DNA from: an uncultured Bacteroidales bacterium
GTDB lineage: Bacteria > Bacteroidota > Bacteroidia > Bacteroidales > Bacteroidaceae
NCBI GenBank assembly: GCA_946055515.1
Contig: CAMGGA010000005.1
Span: 1 to 35,678 of the forward strand
Reading direction: 5' to 3'
Length of the DNA stretch: 35,678 nucleotides
The position numbers and the translations under genes are program-made. Below, in pieces: positions 26,170 through 35,252 of the stretch (positions are counted from its first letter, which is position 1; the number at the start of each line of letters is the position of its first letter). The notes below the pieces were generated by a model. That model was not told the origin of the DNA. It ran no database searches and was given only the letters and a program-made list of their open reading frames with translations.

Positions 26170-26250
26170 GCTGAAGGATTTAAAAATCAAAACCTTCAGC
26201 CAGTTTTCTCCTGAATATCAAGGACTTACGAATACCCGCTGAAGGATTGA
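26170..26250. repeat. Second inverted pair and a third copy of GCTGAAGGATT
   Basis: GCTGAAGG (26170-26177) pairs with CCTTCAGC (26193-26200); GCTGAAGGATTGA recurs at 26238-26250. Together with 25994-26054 this gives at least four near-identical 9-mers within 260 bp, in both orientations. Confidence 0.65.
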
Positions 26251-26430
26251 CGAATTTTTTCGGAAAATAAAACACGTATATAGAAGCACGAAAAACGCAA
26301 AATGTTTCACTGTTTTTCAAACCATCCAGACCTCGTTCTTCCCCCAGCCGAAGACACTGCCCTGCAGCCCGCCACGAACTGTCCGCTCGCAGGCGCACGA
26401 ACATTATAATATAAAAACAATCCGCGAATG

Positions 26431-26462
26431 CTTGGGTATGCGCGCACGTTTCACTACCTTTG
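26431..26462 (+). promoter_or_regulatory. Promoter of clpC
   Basis: TACCTTTG (26455-26462) matches TAxxTTTG. A CTTG (26431-26434) lies 20 bp upstream, a near-match to the -33 box. The spacer contains GTATGCGCGCACGT (26436-26449), 14 nt of alternating purine-pyrimidine. The leader to the ATG at 26598 would be about 130 nt. Confidence 0.55.
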
Positions 26463-26597
26463 CAAGCCAAAAAGCAATGCACGGCAAATAAATGCTGCCA
26501 TCCCGACCACAAACCCGCCCTTTGGCACACTACTTGCACTATCTCTGAAAACTCAAACCTATCTCTCATCCACAACACATCAAACGATTAGCACACA

Positions 26598-29093
26598 ATG
26601 AACTACGAAATACCCGCCGACACCGCGCGCTTCGTGAACGGAAGCAAGAAAATCGCACAACAATACCACTTGCCGGCCATCAACCTCTATTGTCTGCTCT
26701 ACAGCCTGCTGACGGACGCCAACGAGGCTACCGAAAAACTGCTGGAAATGGGGGTGGACTTCCAAAATTTGTTTGGCAAGATTCTGGAGAAACTCCAGGA
26801 GGACGAACGCATCTATGGGGTGGAGGAAACGGACGCAGAACCTGCTCTGGACCACGACTGTACGCGCATATTCAAACTGATGGTGCTCGAAAACCGACTC
26901 TCGGGCGGACGACGCAGCGGGGCGGAACTCCTGATGCTCTCTATCCTGCACGACCGCACCAATGTGGCGAAATCGCTGCTGCTGTCTATAGGCGTGACCT
27001 ACGAGGGGCTGGCTAAAAACGAAGAGAAGGACCTGGAGGTCCACAACGATTTCAGTTTTCCCGACGAGCCCGACGGCCCCTACCCCGGCGACGAGGGACC
27101 GGGCCAAATGCAGGGCCAAACGCAGACGCAGGAACAGAAACCTTCGAGCGACACGCCGGTCGTGGACAACTTCGGCACGGACCTCACACGCGTGGCCGCG
27201 AAAGGCGGACTGGATCCCATCGTGGGACGCGAGAAGGAAATCGAACGCGTGGTGCAAATCCTCTGCCGACGCAAGAAGAACAACCCGATCATCATCGGCG
27301 AGCCCGGCGTGGGCAAGAGTGCCATCGTGGAAGGGCTGGCGCAGCGTATCGCCGCGCGCAAAGTGCCACACCTCTTGCTCGGCAAGCGCATCGTGGCGCT
27401 CGACATGGCTTCGATCGTGGCGGGCACGCAATACCGCGGCCAGTTTGAGGAACGCCTGCGCCGCCTGATCCAAGAACTGAAGCAGCACCCGGAAATCGTG
27501 CTCTTCATCGACGAAATACACACCATCATAGGTGCGGGGGCCGCCCAGGGTAGCCTGGACGCGGCCAACATCCTGAAACCGGCCCTGGCACGCGGCGAGG
27601 TGCAATGTATCGGCGCCACGACGACGGGTGAGTTCAAGAAATCGGTGGAAAAGGACGGGGCGCTCGACCGCCGCTTCCAAAAGGTGATGCTCGAACCTAC
27701 CACGGCCGAGGAGACGGTCACCATTCTCCAGAATATCAAGGAGCGCTACGAGAAGCACCACAATGTGGTCTACACCCAAGAGGCACTCGAAGCCTGCGTG
27801 GCGCTGACGGCCCGCTACGTGACGGACCGCGCCCTGCCCGACAAGGCCATCGACGCGCTCGACGAAGCGGGGGCCCGAAAGCACCTGAGCGGGGCGGAAA
27901 ACCCGAAAATCCTCGAGGAGAAGGAACAGGAAATCGCACGCCTCCGCGACGCGAAAATGAAGGCGGCGCAGAACCAGGACTACGAACTGGCGGCGAACCT
28001 GCGCGACGAGGTGGCACGGCTCACTCGCGAGCTGGACGAACTGACGGAACGCTGGCGCACGGAGGTGGCTCTCCATCCCTCGGAGGTGAGTGCCGACGAT
28101 GTGGCGGAAGTGGTTTCGCTGATGAGCGGTGTGCCCGTGACACGCGTGGCCGCTACCGAAAGCGAACGCCTCAAGGGCATGAAGGAAGCGCTCCGCCAAC
28201 GCGTCATTGCACAGGACAAGGCTGTCGAACGGCTCACCCGCGCCATCACGCGCAGCCGCCTCGGACTGAAAGGCGCTGACCACCCCATCGGCACTTTCCT
28301 CTTCGTGGGCCCGACGGGTGTGGGCAAAACGCACTTGGTGAAGTGTCTGGCGGAATGGATGTTCGGCACGCCCGACGCACTCATCCGCATCGACATGAGC
28401 GAATATGGCGAGAAGTACAGCACGAGCCGCCTGCTCGGCGCACCTCCGGGCTACGTGGGCTACGAAGAGGGCGGACAGCTCACCGAACGCGTACGCCGCC
28501 ATCCTTACTCGGTGGTGCTGCTCGACGAAATCGAGAAGGCGCATCCCGACGTGTTCAACACGTTGCTCCAGGTCATGGACGAGGGACGACTCACCGACGG
28601 CAACGGCACTACGGTGGACTTCCGCAACACCATCATTATCCTCACGTCGAACAGCGGCACTCGCCAGCTCCGCGAATACGGCAAGGGCGTGGGCTTCGAC
28701 CGCATCGAGGGCGAACTGACGGGCGACATGGCGGAAAGCGTGGTGAACAAGGCGCTGAAGAAGCAGTTCTCGCCGGAATTCCTGAACCGCCTCGACGATA
28801 TCATCATGTTCAACCCGCTCACGAAGACCGACGCGCTGGTCATTGCCCGCCTGGAAATGGATGCCTTGCTGGCCCGCATCGCCGAGACGGGCTGGGCGCT
28901 CTCGGTCGGGGAGGATGTCCTGAACCGCGTGGTGGAAAAGGGTTTCGACGCGCAGTACGGTGCCCGCTCGCTGAAGCGTGCCATCCGCGAACAGGTGGAG
29001 GACGCGCTCTGCGACTACATGATGGAACATCCCGAACCGGCCGCGCTCGTGGCCTCGGTCGAGGAGGGCAAGGTGGTGCTCAAGGTTTCGTGA
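26598..29093 (+). CDS. clpC: ATP-dependent Clp protease ATP-binding subunit ClpC
   Basis: This 831-residue Hsp100 unfoldase has an N-terminal Clp repeat domain (1-145), an acidic and Gln-rich linker (about 155-185), and AAA1 with Walker A GEPGVGKS (234-241) and Walker B VLFIDEIHT. A middle region has a UVR-type motif (QDYELAANLRDEVARL) as in ClpC. AAA2 has Walker A GPTGVGKT (571-578), Walker B VVLLDEIEKAHP, APPGYVGY pore loop and the C-terminal D2-small domain (GARSLKRAI). GKGVGF is a likely ClpP-docking loop. The UVR motif and lack of a long ClpB coiled coil favour ClpC over ClpB. It would feed stress-damaged proteins to ClpP, which is not in this window. It is monocistronic by layout. Confidence 0.93.
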   Translation: MNYEIPADTARFVNGSKKIAQQYHLPAINLYCLLYSLLTDANEATEKLLEMGVDFQNLFGKILEKLQEDERIYGVEETDAEPALDHDCTRIFKLMVLENRLSGGRRSGAELLMLSILHDRTNVAKSLLLSIGVTYEGLAKNEEKDLEVHNDFSFPDEPDGPYPGDEGPGQMQGQTQTQEQKPSSDTPVVDNFGTDLTRVAAKGGLDPIVGREKEIERVVQILCRRKKNNPIIIGEPGVGKSAIVEGLAQRIAARKVPHLLLGKRIVALDMASIVAGTQYRGQFEERLRRLIQELKQHPEIVLFIDEIHTIIGAGAAQGSLDAANILKPALARGEVQCIGATTTGEFKKSVEKDGALDRRFQKVMLEPTTAEETVTILQNIKERYEKHHNVVYTQEALEACVALTARYVTDRALPDKAIDALDEAGARKHLSGAENPKILEEKEQEIARLRDAKMKAAQNQDYELAANLRDEVARLTRELDELTERWRTEVALHPSEVSADDVAEVVSLMSGVPVTRVAATESERLKGMKEALRQRVIAQDKAVERLTRAITRSRLGLKGADHPIGTFLFVGPTGVGKTHLVKCLAEWMFGTPDALIRIDMSEYGEKYSTSRLLGAPPGYVGYEEGGQLTERVRRHPYSVVLLDEIEKAHPDVFNTLLQVMDEGRLTDGNGTTVDFRNTIIILTSNSGTRQLREYGKGVGFDRIEGELTGDMAESVVNKALKKQFSPEFLNRLDDIIMFNPLTKTDALVIARLEMDALLARIAETGWALSVGEDVLNRVVEKGFDAQYGARSLKRAIREQVEDALCDYMMEHPEPAALVASVEEGKVVLKVS

Positions 29094-29134
29094 CGCTCAC
29101 TCGCTCTTTCTCTCTGGATTAGGCCCGAAAGGGG

Positions 29135-29176
29135 GTGGCCACGGCTTCTTATATATTATATAATAGGAGTAGCCAC
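29135..29176 (+). terminator. Hairpin after clpC with an AT-rich tip
   Basis: GTGGC (29135-29139) and GCCAC (29172-29176) close a stem that contains the perfect palindrome TTATATA-t-TATATAA (29149-29163), followed by TCTTTCTG. It is 41 nt after the clpC stop and could end that transcript; the middle of the stem has mismatches. Confidence 0.45.
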
Positions 29177-29241
29177 TCTTTCTGAGGCCGCCGTTCCCTT
29201 CTCCCGCTCAACTGAATTTGATTGCTCAACTTTTCTGCATA

Positions 29242-29793
29242 ATGAACTACATAGAAACAGACATACCCGGGGTTTACATCCTCGAGCCCCGCGTGTTTGA
29301 AGACGCGCGCGGCTATTTCATGGAAACTTGGCGCGAAGAGGACTTCAACCGCGCTATGGGACGAACCGTACACTTCGTACAGGACAACCAGTCGATGTCG
29401 TCGCGCGGCGTGCTCCGCGGTCTCCACTACCAACGCGGTGCCGATTCCCAGGCGAAGCTGGTGCGCGTGCTCCAGGGTACGGTGGTGGACGTGGCCGTCG
29501 ACCTGCGGAAGGACTCGCCTACCTTCGGACGCCACGTGATGGTGGAACTTTCGGCCGAAAACAAGCGCCAACTGTTCATCCCGCGCGGCTTCGCCCATGG
29601 CTTCCAGGTGCTGAGCGAAACGGCTGTATTCACCTACAAGGTGGACAACCGCTATGCGCCCGAAAGCGAGTGTTCCATCCGCTTTGACGACCCCTCCATC
29701 GGCATCCAGTGGCCTATCCAGGGCAACGACGTGGTGCTGAGCGAAAAGGACCTCAGCCACGCGGTAAGTTTTGACGAGGCCGAGAAGTTCTGA
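29242..29793 (+). CDS. rmlC: dTDP-4-dehydrorhamnose 3,5-epimerase
   Basis: This 183-residue cupin enzyme performs the third step in dTDP-L-rhamnose synthesis, epimerising C3 and C5 of dTDP-4-keto-6-deoxyglucose. Visible are [10 protein letters not shown] (H62, catalytic base), the [12 protein letters not shown] motif (H119) and [12 protein letters not shown] (Y132), then DPSIGIQWP near the C-terminus. Length is normal. The ATG at 29242 is used; the open frame begins eight codons earlier at a TTG. The other rml genes (A, B, D) are not nearby, so the pathway is split in this genome. It lies 88 nt before lepA. Confidence 0.95.
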   Translation: MNYIETDIPGVYILEPRVFEDARGYFMETWREEDFNRAMGRTVHFVQDNQSMSSRGVLRGLHYQRGADSQAKLVRVLQGTVVDVAVDLRKDSPTFGRHVMVELSAENKRQLFIPRGFAHGFQVLSETAVFTYKVDNRYAPESECSIRFDDPSIGIQWPIQGNDVVLSEKDLSHAVSFDEAEKF

Positions 29794-29881
29794 CCGGCCC
29801 GACTCCCCCACCCTGCCCCGCCGGACTGTTTCGGCGTGGCACCCAACGATTCTCATTCTCCACCCAAAATATTCTTTCCCC

Positions 29882-31663
29882 GTGAAGCATATACGCAACT
29901 TCTGCATCATCGCCCACATTGACCACGGCAAAAGTACCCTGGCCGACCGACTGCTCGAATACACCCACACCATCCAGGTGACGGAGGGGCAGATGCTCGA
30001 TGATATGGATCTGGAACGCGAACGCGGCATCACCATCAAGAGCCACGCTATCCAAATGGAATACGAGCACGAAGGCGAAACGTACCGCCTGAACCTCATC
30101 GACACACCGGGACACGTGGACTTCGCCTACGAGGTGTCGCGAAGCATTGCTGCCTGCGAGGGCTGCCTGCTGCTCGTGGACTCTACGCAGGGCGTGCAGG
30201 CTCAGACCATCTCGAACCTCTACATGGCCATCGAGCACAACCTGGAAATCATCCCGGTGCTCAGCAAATGTGACATGGTGAACTCTATGCCCGAGGAGGT
30301 GGAGGACGAAATCATCGACTTGCTGGGCTGCGACCGCAGCGAGATTATCCGCGCTTCGGGCCGCACGGGCGAGGGCGTGGAGGACATCCTGCGCGCCGTG
30401 GTGGAACGCATCCCGGCTCCCGTGGGCGACGAGAACGCTCCGCTCCAGGCACTCATCTTCGACTCGGTGTTCAACCCCTTCCGCGGCATCATCGCCTACT
30501 ACAAAATCGTGAACGGCTCTATCCACAAGGACGAGGAGGTGCTCTTCGTAAACACGAAGAAACGCTACCACGCCGACGAGGTGGGCGTGCTGAAGATGGA
30601 TCTCTCGCCCAGGCGCGAACTCCGCTGCGGCGATGTGGGCTACATCGTGAGCGGCATCAAGACGGCTACCGAGGTGAAGGTGGGCGATACCATCACCACT
30701 GTGGCCAACCCCTGCGAAAAGGCCATCGAGGGCTTCGAAGAGGTGAAGCCAATGGTGTTCGCGGGCGTGTACCCCATCGAAACGGAGGACTTCGAACAGC
30801 TCCGCGCGAGTCTCGAGAAACTGCAACTCAACGATGCTTCGCTCACTTTCCAGCCCGAAAGTTCCGTGGCCCTGGGCTTCGGCTTCCGCTGTGGCTTCCT
30901 TGGCCTGCTTCACATGGAAATCGTGCAGGAACGCCTGGACCGCGAGTTCAACATGAATGTGATTACGACGGTGCCGAACGTGAGCTACAATGTCTATGAC
31001 AAGCACCTGAACATGCTCGAGGTGCACAACCCCGCGGGTATGCCGGACCAAACGGAAATCGACCACATCGAGGAGCCGTATATCCGCGCTTCCATCATCA
31101 CGCGCACGGACTATATCGGCAATATCATGACGCTCTGCCTCGGCAAACGCGGCGAACTCATCAAGCAGGAATATGTCTCGGGCGACCGCGTGGAACTCTA
31201 CTACGACATGCCGCTGGCGGAAATCGTGATAGACTTCTACGACAAGCTGAAGAGCATCTCGAAGGGCTATGCCTCGTTCGACTACCACTCGATCGGCTTC
31301 CGCCCCTCGAAACTCGTGAAACTCGACATTCTCCTCAACGGCGAACCCGTCGATGCGCTCTCTACGCTGACTCACGTGGACAACTCGGTCTACTTCGGCC
31401 GCCGCATGTGCGAGAAACTGAAGGAACTGCTGCCGCGCCAACAGTTCGACATCGCTATCCAGGCCGCCATCGGAGCGAAAATCATTGCCCGCGAAACGGT
31501 GAAGCAGGTGCGCAAGGACGTGACGGCGAAATGCTACGGCGGCGACATCAGCCGTAAGCGCAAACTGCTCGAGAAGCAGAAGCGCGGCAAGAAGCGCATG
31601 AAGGAAATCGGCAACGTGCAGGTGCCGCAAAAGGCTTTCCTCGCTGTGCTGAAACTGGACTAA
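29882..31663 (+). CDS. lepA: Elongation factor 4 (LepA)
   Basis: This 593-residue translational GTPase promotes back-translocation or late 30S assembly on the ribosome. The G1 loop is AHIDHGKST (11-19), G2 region is [11 protein letters not shown]3 DTPGHVDF, G4 SKCDMV (the usual NKxD is SKCD here, a common LepA variation) and G5 ASGRTGEGV. The C-terminal LepA-specific domain begins about residue 480 and has [18 protein letters not shown]. The protein starts with GTG (29882, [17 protein letters not shown]), matching normal LepA length; the long open frame upstream is spurious. It sits between rmlC and the ftsE-like gene. Confidence 0.96.
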   Translation: MKHIRNFCIIAHIDHGKSTLADRLLEYTHTIQVTEGQMLDDMDLERERGITIKSHAIQMEYEHEGETYRLNLIDTPGHVDFAYEVSRSIAACEGCLLLVDSTQGVQAQTISNLYMAIEHNLEIIPVLSKCDMVNSMPEEVEDEIIDLLGCDRSEIIRASGRTGEGVEDILRAVVERIPAPVGDENAPLQALIFDSVFNPFRGIIAYYKIVNGSIHKDEEVLFVNTKKRYHADEVGVLKMDLSPRRELRCGDVGYIVSGIKTATEVKVGDTITTVANPCEKAIEGFEEVKPMVFAGVYPIETEDFEQLRASLEKLQLNDASLTFQPESSVALGFGFRCGFLGLLHMEIVQERLDREFNMNVITTVPNVSYNVYDKHLNMLEVHNPAGMPDQTEIDHIEEPYIRASIITRTDYIGNIMTLCLGKRGELIKQEYVSGDRVELYYDMPLAEIVIDFYDKLKSISKGYASFDYHSIGFRPSKLVKLDILLNGEPVDALSTLTHVDNSVYFGRRMCEKLKELLPRQQFDIAIQAAIGAKIIARETVKQVRKDVTAKCYGGDISRKRKLLEKQKRGKKRMKEIGNVQVPQKAFLAVLKLD

Positions 31664-31765
31664 GCCCTGTCCGCCCCAGCGCGGCCGCTGCGGCAGGATT
31701 CCGTCCCGGACTACTGGCCACGCAACCTCCATTAACTTATCCCACAAATTCTTTCCCTCCTCCCC

Positions 31766-32458
31766 ATGCTCATCAATCTCCAAGGAGTCGCCCTCAGCCA
31801 CGACGACACAACGGTACTGCACCACGTGGACTTCCAAGTGAACGAGAACGACTTTGTCTATATCATCGGAAAAGTGGGTAGCGGCAAGAGCACCCTGCTC
31901 AAGGCGCTCTACGGCGAAGTGCCCGTTCAGGAAGGTTCGGCACAAATCTTCGACGTGGACCTCACGCGCCTCAAGAACCGCCACCTGCCCGCCCTGCGCC
32001 GCCGCCTCGGCATCGTTTTCCAGGACTTCCAGCTCTTGCGCCACCACACGGTGGAACAGAACCTCGACTTCGTGCTCCGCGCTACGGGGTGGAAGAAGAA
32101 GCTCCGTCCGCAGCGCATCGCTGAGGTGCTGGAAATGGTGAGGCTCTCGGAAAAGGCGCACTGTTTCCCCCACGAGCTCTCGGGCGGCGAACAGCAGCGC
32201 GTCTGCATCGCCCGCGCCCTGCTGAGCCACCCGCAAGTGCTCCTCGCGGATGAACCCATCGGCAACTTGGACAACGATACGGCGCGACACATCATGGATA
32301 TCCTGCGCTCCGCACGCGAGCAGGGCACAGCCATCGTGATGGTGACGCACAACCTCAACCTGCTCTCGGATTACCCCGGCATCGTCTACCGCTGCCAGGA
32401 CGGTACGCTTCAGCAGGCTACCAACGAATACACCGCGGCCATCGAACTCGATGCCTAA
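31766..32458 (+). CDS. ftsE: FtsE-like ABC transporter ATPase
   Basis: This 230-residue ABC ATPase has Walker A GKVGSGKS (35-42), Q-loop VFQDFQLLRH, signature ELSGGEQQR and Walker B VLLADEPIGNLD, then the switch histidine in MVTHNLN. DEPIGNLD and the short length are typical of FtsE and the related LolD group. FtsE with FtsX activates peptidoglycan hydrolases at the septum. No ftsX follows; in Bacteroidetes FtsX is often encoded elsewhere. The stop lies 37 nt before the lysC start. LolD is a reasonable alternative; I lean to FtsE on the strength of the sequence pattern. Confidence 0.8.
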   Translation: MLINLQGVALSHDDTTVLHHVDFQVNENDFVYIIGKVGSGKSTLLKALYGEVPVQEGSAQIFDVDLTRLKNRHLPALRRRLGIVFQDFQLLRHHTVEQNLDFVLRATGWKKKLRPQRIAEVLEMVRLSEKAHCFPHELSGGEQQRVCIARALLSHPQVLLADEPIGNLDNDTARHIMDILRSAREQGTAIVMVTHNLNLLSDYPGIVYRCQDGTLQQATNEYTAAIELDA

Positions 32459-32495
32459 CCTTCCCCAACCGACAAACATCTCACACATCCCAACA

Positions 32496-33809
32496 ATGAA
32501 GATTCTCAAATTCGGCGGCACCTCCGTGGGCTCGCCCCAGCGCATGAAAGACGTGTGCAAATTGATTTGCGACGGACAACAGAAAATCGTTGTGCTCTCT
32601 GCCATGTCGGGCACGACCAACGACCTCGTGGAAATAGCCGACTATATAGCCAAACACAACCCCGAAGCGGCCAACAATGTCATCAACAAGCTCCGCAACC
32701 TCTACCTCCAGCACGTGAGTGAACTCTATGCAACGGAAGAAATGGCCGAGGCTACGCGCGAACTGCTGAAGGGTATTTTCCTGCATCTCCATCATCTCAC
32801 AGCCGGGGGCTACACGCCTTCGCTCGAAAAGGAAATCCTGGCGCAGGGCGAACTGATGAGCACGAACATGGTCACGAACTACCTGCTCGAACAGGGGGTG
32901 AAGGTGAAACTCCTTCCCGCACTCGACTTCATGCGCATCGACGGCAACGGGGAGCCCGACATGACTTTCATCAAAACGGAAGTGAACCGGCAGCTCCAGG
33001 CGCACCCGAACTATGACCTCTACATCACGCAGGGCTTCATCTGCCGCAACCTTGAAGGGGAAATCGATAACCTCCAGCGCGGCGGTTCGGACTACACGGC
33101 CTGCCTCATCGGTGCCGTAATCGGCGCTGAGGAAATCCAGATCTGGACGGACATCGACGGCATGCACAACAACGACCCGCGCTTTGTGCCGAACACCACG
33201 CCCGTGCGCCAGCTGAACTTTGAGGAAGCTGCCGAACTGGCTTACTTTGGTGCGAAAATCCTCCACCCCACCTGCATCCAGCCCGCACGCTTCGCGGGGG
33301 TACCCGTACGCCTGCTCAACACGATGGACCCCGCCGCTCCCGGCACCATCATCAACAACCAGATGCAGCAGGGCTCCATCAAGGCCGTAGCCGCCAAGGA
33401 CAATATCACGGCCATCAAGATTGTCTCTTCGCGCATGCTCCTCGCCACGGGCTTCCTCCGCAAAGTCTTCGAAATCTTCGAAAGCCACCAGACCCCCGTG
33501 GACATGGTGACGACGAGCGAAGTGGGCGTGACGCTGACTATCGACAACACGGCACACCTCGCTGCCATCACGGAGGAACTGAAGAAGTACGGCACCGTGG
33601 AGACGGACGAGAACATGTGCATCATCTGCGTAGTGGGTGACCTCCGCTGGGGCAACGTGGGCTTTGAGACCCTGGTGACCGAAGCGCTCAGCCATATTCC
33701 CGTGCGCATGATTTCCTACGGCGGCAGCAACCACAACATCTCGCTCCTCGTGCGCGAAGCTGACAAGAAGGAAACGCTCTGCGCACTGAGCCAGAAACTT
33801 TTCCAGTAA
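32496..33809 (+). CDS. lysC: Aspartokinase (monofunctional, ACT-domain type)
   Basis: This 437-residue kinase phosphorylates aspartate, the first step to lysine, diaminopimelate, threonine and methionine. The kinase domain begins MKILKFGGTSVG (1-12) and has VVLSAMSGTTNDL, RGGSDYTACLIGA (ATP and substrate residues) and WTDIDGMHNNDPR. It is followed by two ACT domains (about 285-437) with VVTSEVGVTLTID, which usually bind lysine or threonine for feedback control. The ATG at 32496 is chosen over an upstream start within the ftsE stop. There is no homoserine dehydrogenase fusion. It lies directly before lysA, which completes the lysine pathway. Confidence 0.95.
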   Translation: MKILKFGGTSVGSPQRMKDVCKLICDGQQKIVVLSAMSGTTNDLVEIADYIAKHNPEAANNVINKLRNLYLQHVSELYATEEMAEATRELLKGIFLHLHHLTAGGYTPSLEKEILAQGELMSTNMVTNYLLEQGVKVKLLPALDFMRIDGNGEPDMTFIKTEVNRQLQAHPNYDLYITQGFICRNLEGEIDNLQRGGSDYTACLIGAVIGAEEIQIWTDIDGMHNNDPRFVPNTTPVRQLNFEEAAELAYFGAKILHPTCIQPARFAGVPVRLLNTMDPAAPGTIINNQMQQGSIKAVAAKDNITAIKIVSSRMLLATGFLRKVFEIFESHQTPVDMVTTSEVGVTLTIDNTAHLAAITEELKKYGTVETDENMCIICVVGDLRWGNVGFETLVTEALSHIPVRMISYGGSNHNISLLVREADKKETLCALSQKLFQ

Positions 33810-33815
33810 AGACCA

Positions 33816-33857
33816 GAAGCGCTCCGCCCTTTGCTCCCAGCAAGCGCGGAGCGCTTC
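33816..33857 (+). terminator. Hairpin after lysC
   Basis: GAAGCGCTCCGC (33816-33827) pairs perfectly with GCGGAGCGCTTC (33846-33857), with a nested stem TTGCT-ccc-AGCAA (33831-33843). There is no U-run; it may be a terminator or an attenuator before lysA. Confidence 0.65.
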
Positions 33858-33869
33858 AAGGAAATCATC

Positions 33870-33943
33870 CAATCTAACCTTTAGACTTCTAAACTTTAGG
33901 CTATTTCAACTCTAAACCCTTGGACTTCTAAACTACGCGAAGC
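33870..33943. repeat. Intergenic repeat before lysA (related to copies A-C)
   Basis: GACTTCTAAACT occurs at 33884-33895 and again at 33923-33934, with CAACTCTAAACCCTT between. It ends in ACGCGAAGC immediately before the lysA ATG, the same GCGAAGC element found in the other intergenic repeats. Confidence 0.55.
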
Positions 33944-35104
33944 ATGACTTTTCCTCTGACACATTTCCACGAGTTGGATACTCCTTTCTACTACTACGAC
34001 CTTGACTGTCTGCGCGAAACGCTCAGCACCATCCAGCGCTGCACCGCCGACCGCCCCGACTTCCACGTACATTATGCCATCAAGGCAAATGCCAACCCGC
34101 GCCTGCTACAAATCATCCAGGAGGCGGGCCTCGGGGCCGATTGCGTTTCGGGCGGCGAAGTGGAGGCCGCATTGGCCCAAGGTTTCCCCGCCGACCGCAT
34201 CGTCTTCGCGGGCGTGGGGAAGACGGACCGCGAAATCCGCCTCGCACTCCAGGCGGGCATCCACAGCTTCAACGTGGAGAGCCTGCCCGAACTCGAAGCC
34301 ATTCACGAACTGGCCACAGCCATGGGCAAGAAGGCCCGCGTGGCATTTCGCATCAATCCCAACGTGGATGCCCACACGCACGCCAAAATTACCACGGGCC
34401 TCAACGAGAACAAGTTTGGCCTGGCACTCGAGGACTGCCTCCCCGCCATCCGCCGTGCCGAAGCGCTCGAAGGCGTTGAATACGTGGGACTCCACTTCCA
34501 CATCGGAAGCCAAATCACAGAACTCGAACCCTTCGAAGCCCTCTGCGCGCGCATCAACGATTTGCAGGACGAACTCGAAGCCGCCGGCATACAAACGCCG
34601 AACATCAACGTGGGCGGCGGCTTGGGCATAGACTATGAAGCCCCCGACGAGAACCCCATCCCCAACTTCGAGGGCTACTTCGCCACCTTCGCCTCGCACC
34701 TCCGCCTGCGCCCGGGCCAGCAGCTCCACTTCGAATTGGGCCGCAGCGTGGTGGCCGCCTGCGGTACGCTCATAGCCCGCACGCTCTACGTGAAGCAGGG
34801 CCACGAGAAGCAGTTTGTCATTGTCGATGCCGGCTTCACGGACCTTGTGCGCCCCGCCATGTACGGTTCGCACCACTTCACGCAAAACCTCTCAGCAAAG
34901 GACGAGGGCGAACTCCAGCGCTATGACGTGGTAGGCCCCATCTGCGAGAGCAGTGACGTATTCAGCAAGGACGAACTCCTCCCCCCCACCCGCCGCGGCG
35001 ACTTCATCGCCTTCCGCAGTGCCGGTGCCTACGGCGAAGTGATGGCCTCGCAATACAACCTCCGCCGCCTCCCCGCCGCCTACTTCAGCGACGAATTGGC
35101 CTAA
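33944..35104 (+). CDS. lysA: Diaminopimelate decarboxylase
   Basis: This 386-residue PLP enzyme converts meso-diaminopimelate to lysine. The PLP lysine is K47 in HYAIKANANPR. HIGSQI, NVGGGLGIDYE and FELGRSVVAACG carry other cofactor contacts. CESSDVF contributes the substrate-binding Cys from the partner subunit, and GAYGEVMASQYN near the C-terminus is typical. Length fits Bacteroidetes DapDC. The start ATG directly follows the repeat. The gene is separated from lysC by a hairpin but is in the same direction, so a lysine unit lysC-lysA is likely. A hairpin at 35132-35166 ends it. Confidence 0.96.
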   Translation: MTFPLTHFHELDTPFYYYDLDCLRETLSTIQRCTADRPDFHVHYAIKANANPRLLQIIQEAGLGADCVSGGEVEAALAQGFPADRIVFAGVGKTDREIRLALQAGIHSFNVESLPELEAIHELATAMGKKARVAFRINPNVDAHTHAKITTGLNENKFGLALEDCLPAIRRAEALEGVEYVGLHFHIGSQITELEPFEALCARINDLQDELEAAGIQTPNINVGGGLGIDYEAPDENPIPNFEGYFATFASHLRLRPGQQLHFELGRSVVAACGTLIARTLYVKQGHEKQFVIVDAGFTDLVRPAMYGSHHFTQNLSAKDEGELQRYDVVGPICESSDVFSKDELLPPTRRGDFIAFRSAGAYGEVMASQYNLRRLPAAYFSDELA

Positions 35105-35131
35105 CTCCATTGGCCGCTACAAAATACAATT

Positions 35132-35166
35132 CAGCCCAACTTCCTCTGCATGGGGAAATTGGGCTG
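35132..35166 (+). terminator. Hairpin terminator after lysA
   Basis: CAGCCCAACTTCC (35132-35144) pairs with GGAAATTGGGCTG (35154-35166) with one mismatch and a 9-nt loop, followed by ATTGTTTGTG. It starts 28 nt after the lysA stop. Confidence 0.7.
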
Positions 35167-35252
35167 ATTGTTTGTGTAGGAGTTGTAGGATATATAGAAT
35201 TAGCTGTTCCGATAACAATATTTACGGGGTGCGTGTTAGAAGTATTACTGTA

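Larger units (their letters stand above)
25583..26597. other. 1-kb gene-free region with repeats and hairpins
   Basis: This gap separates divergent SLBB and clpC genes. Short open frames occur on both strands, but none has a recognisable domain, coding-like composition or a placed promoter. It contains the two promoters, a 21-bp tandem repeat, two alternating purine-pyrimidine tracts and inverted copies of TGAAGGATT, each listed separately. Base composition is more AT-rich than the flanking genes. A regulatory region or an unrecognised small RNA is possible. Confidence 0.6.

Noticed and set aside
25994-26250. Possible CRISPR array
   Set aside because: The repeated words are 9-12 nt, inverted and irregularly spaced; there are no uniform spacers and no cas genes.
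26180-26578. A 132-codon minus-strand open frame in the 1-kb gap
   Set aside because: No domain, odd Cys/Trp/Phe mixture, no promoter or coupled gene; overlaps the inverted repeats and the clpC promoter.
26580-29030. An 816-codon minus-strand open frame opposite clpC
   Set aside because: Antisense of a conserved AAA+ gene with Arg/His-rich low-information sequence and no promoter.
31766-32458. LolD as the identity of the ABC ATPase
   Set aside because: Kept only as an alternative: no LolC/E partner is adjacent, and the sequence pattern fits FtsE at least as well.
29753-32620. A 955-codon open frame on the minus strand opposite rmlC, lepA and ftsE
   Set aside because: Antisense to secure genes, spans an intergenic gap, His/Val/Glu-rich composition with no domain; explained by GC-rich third positions of the sense genes.
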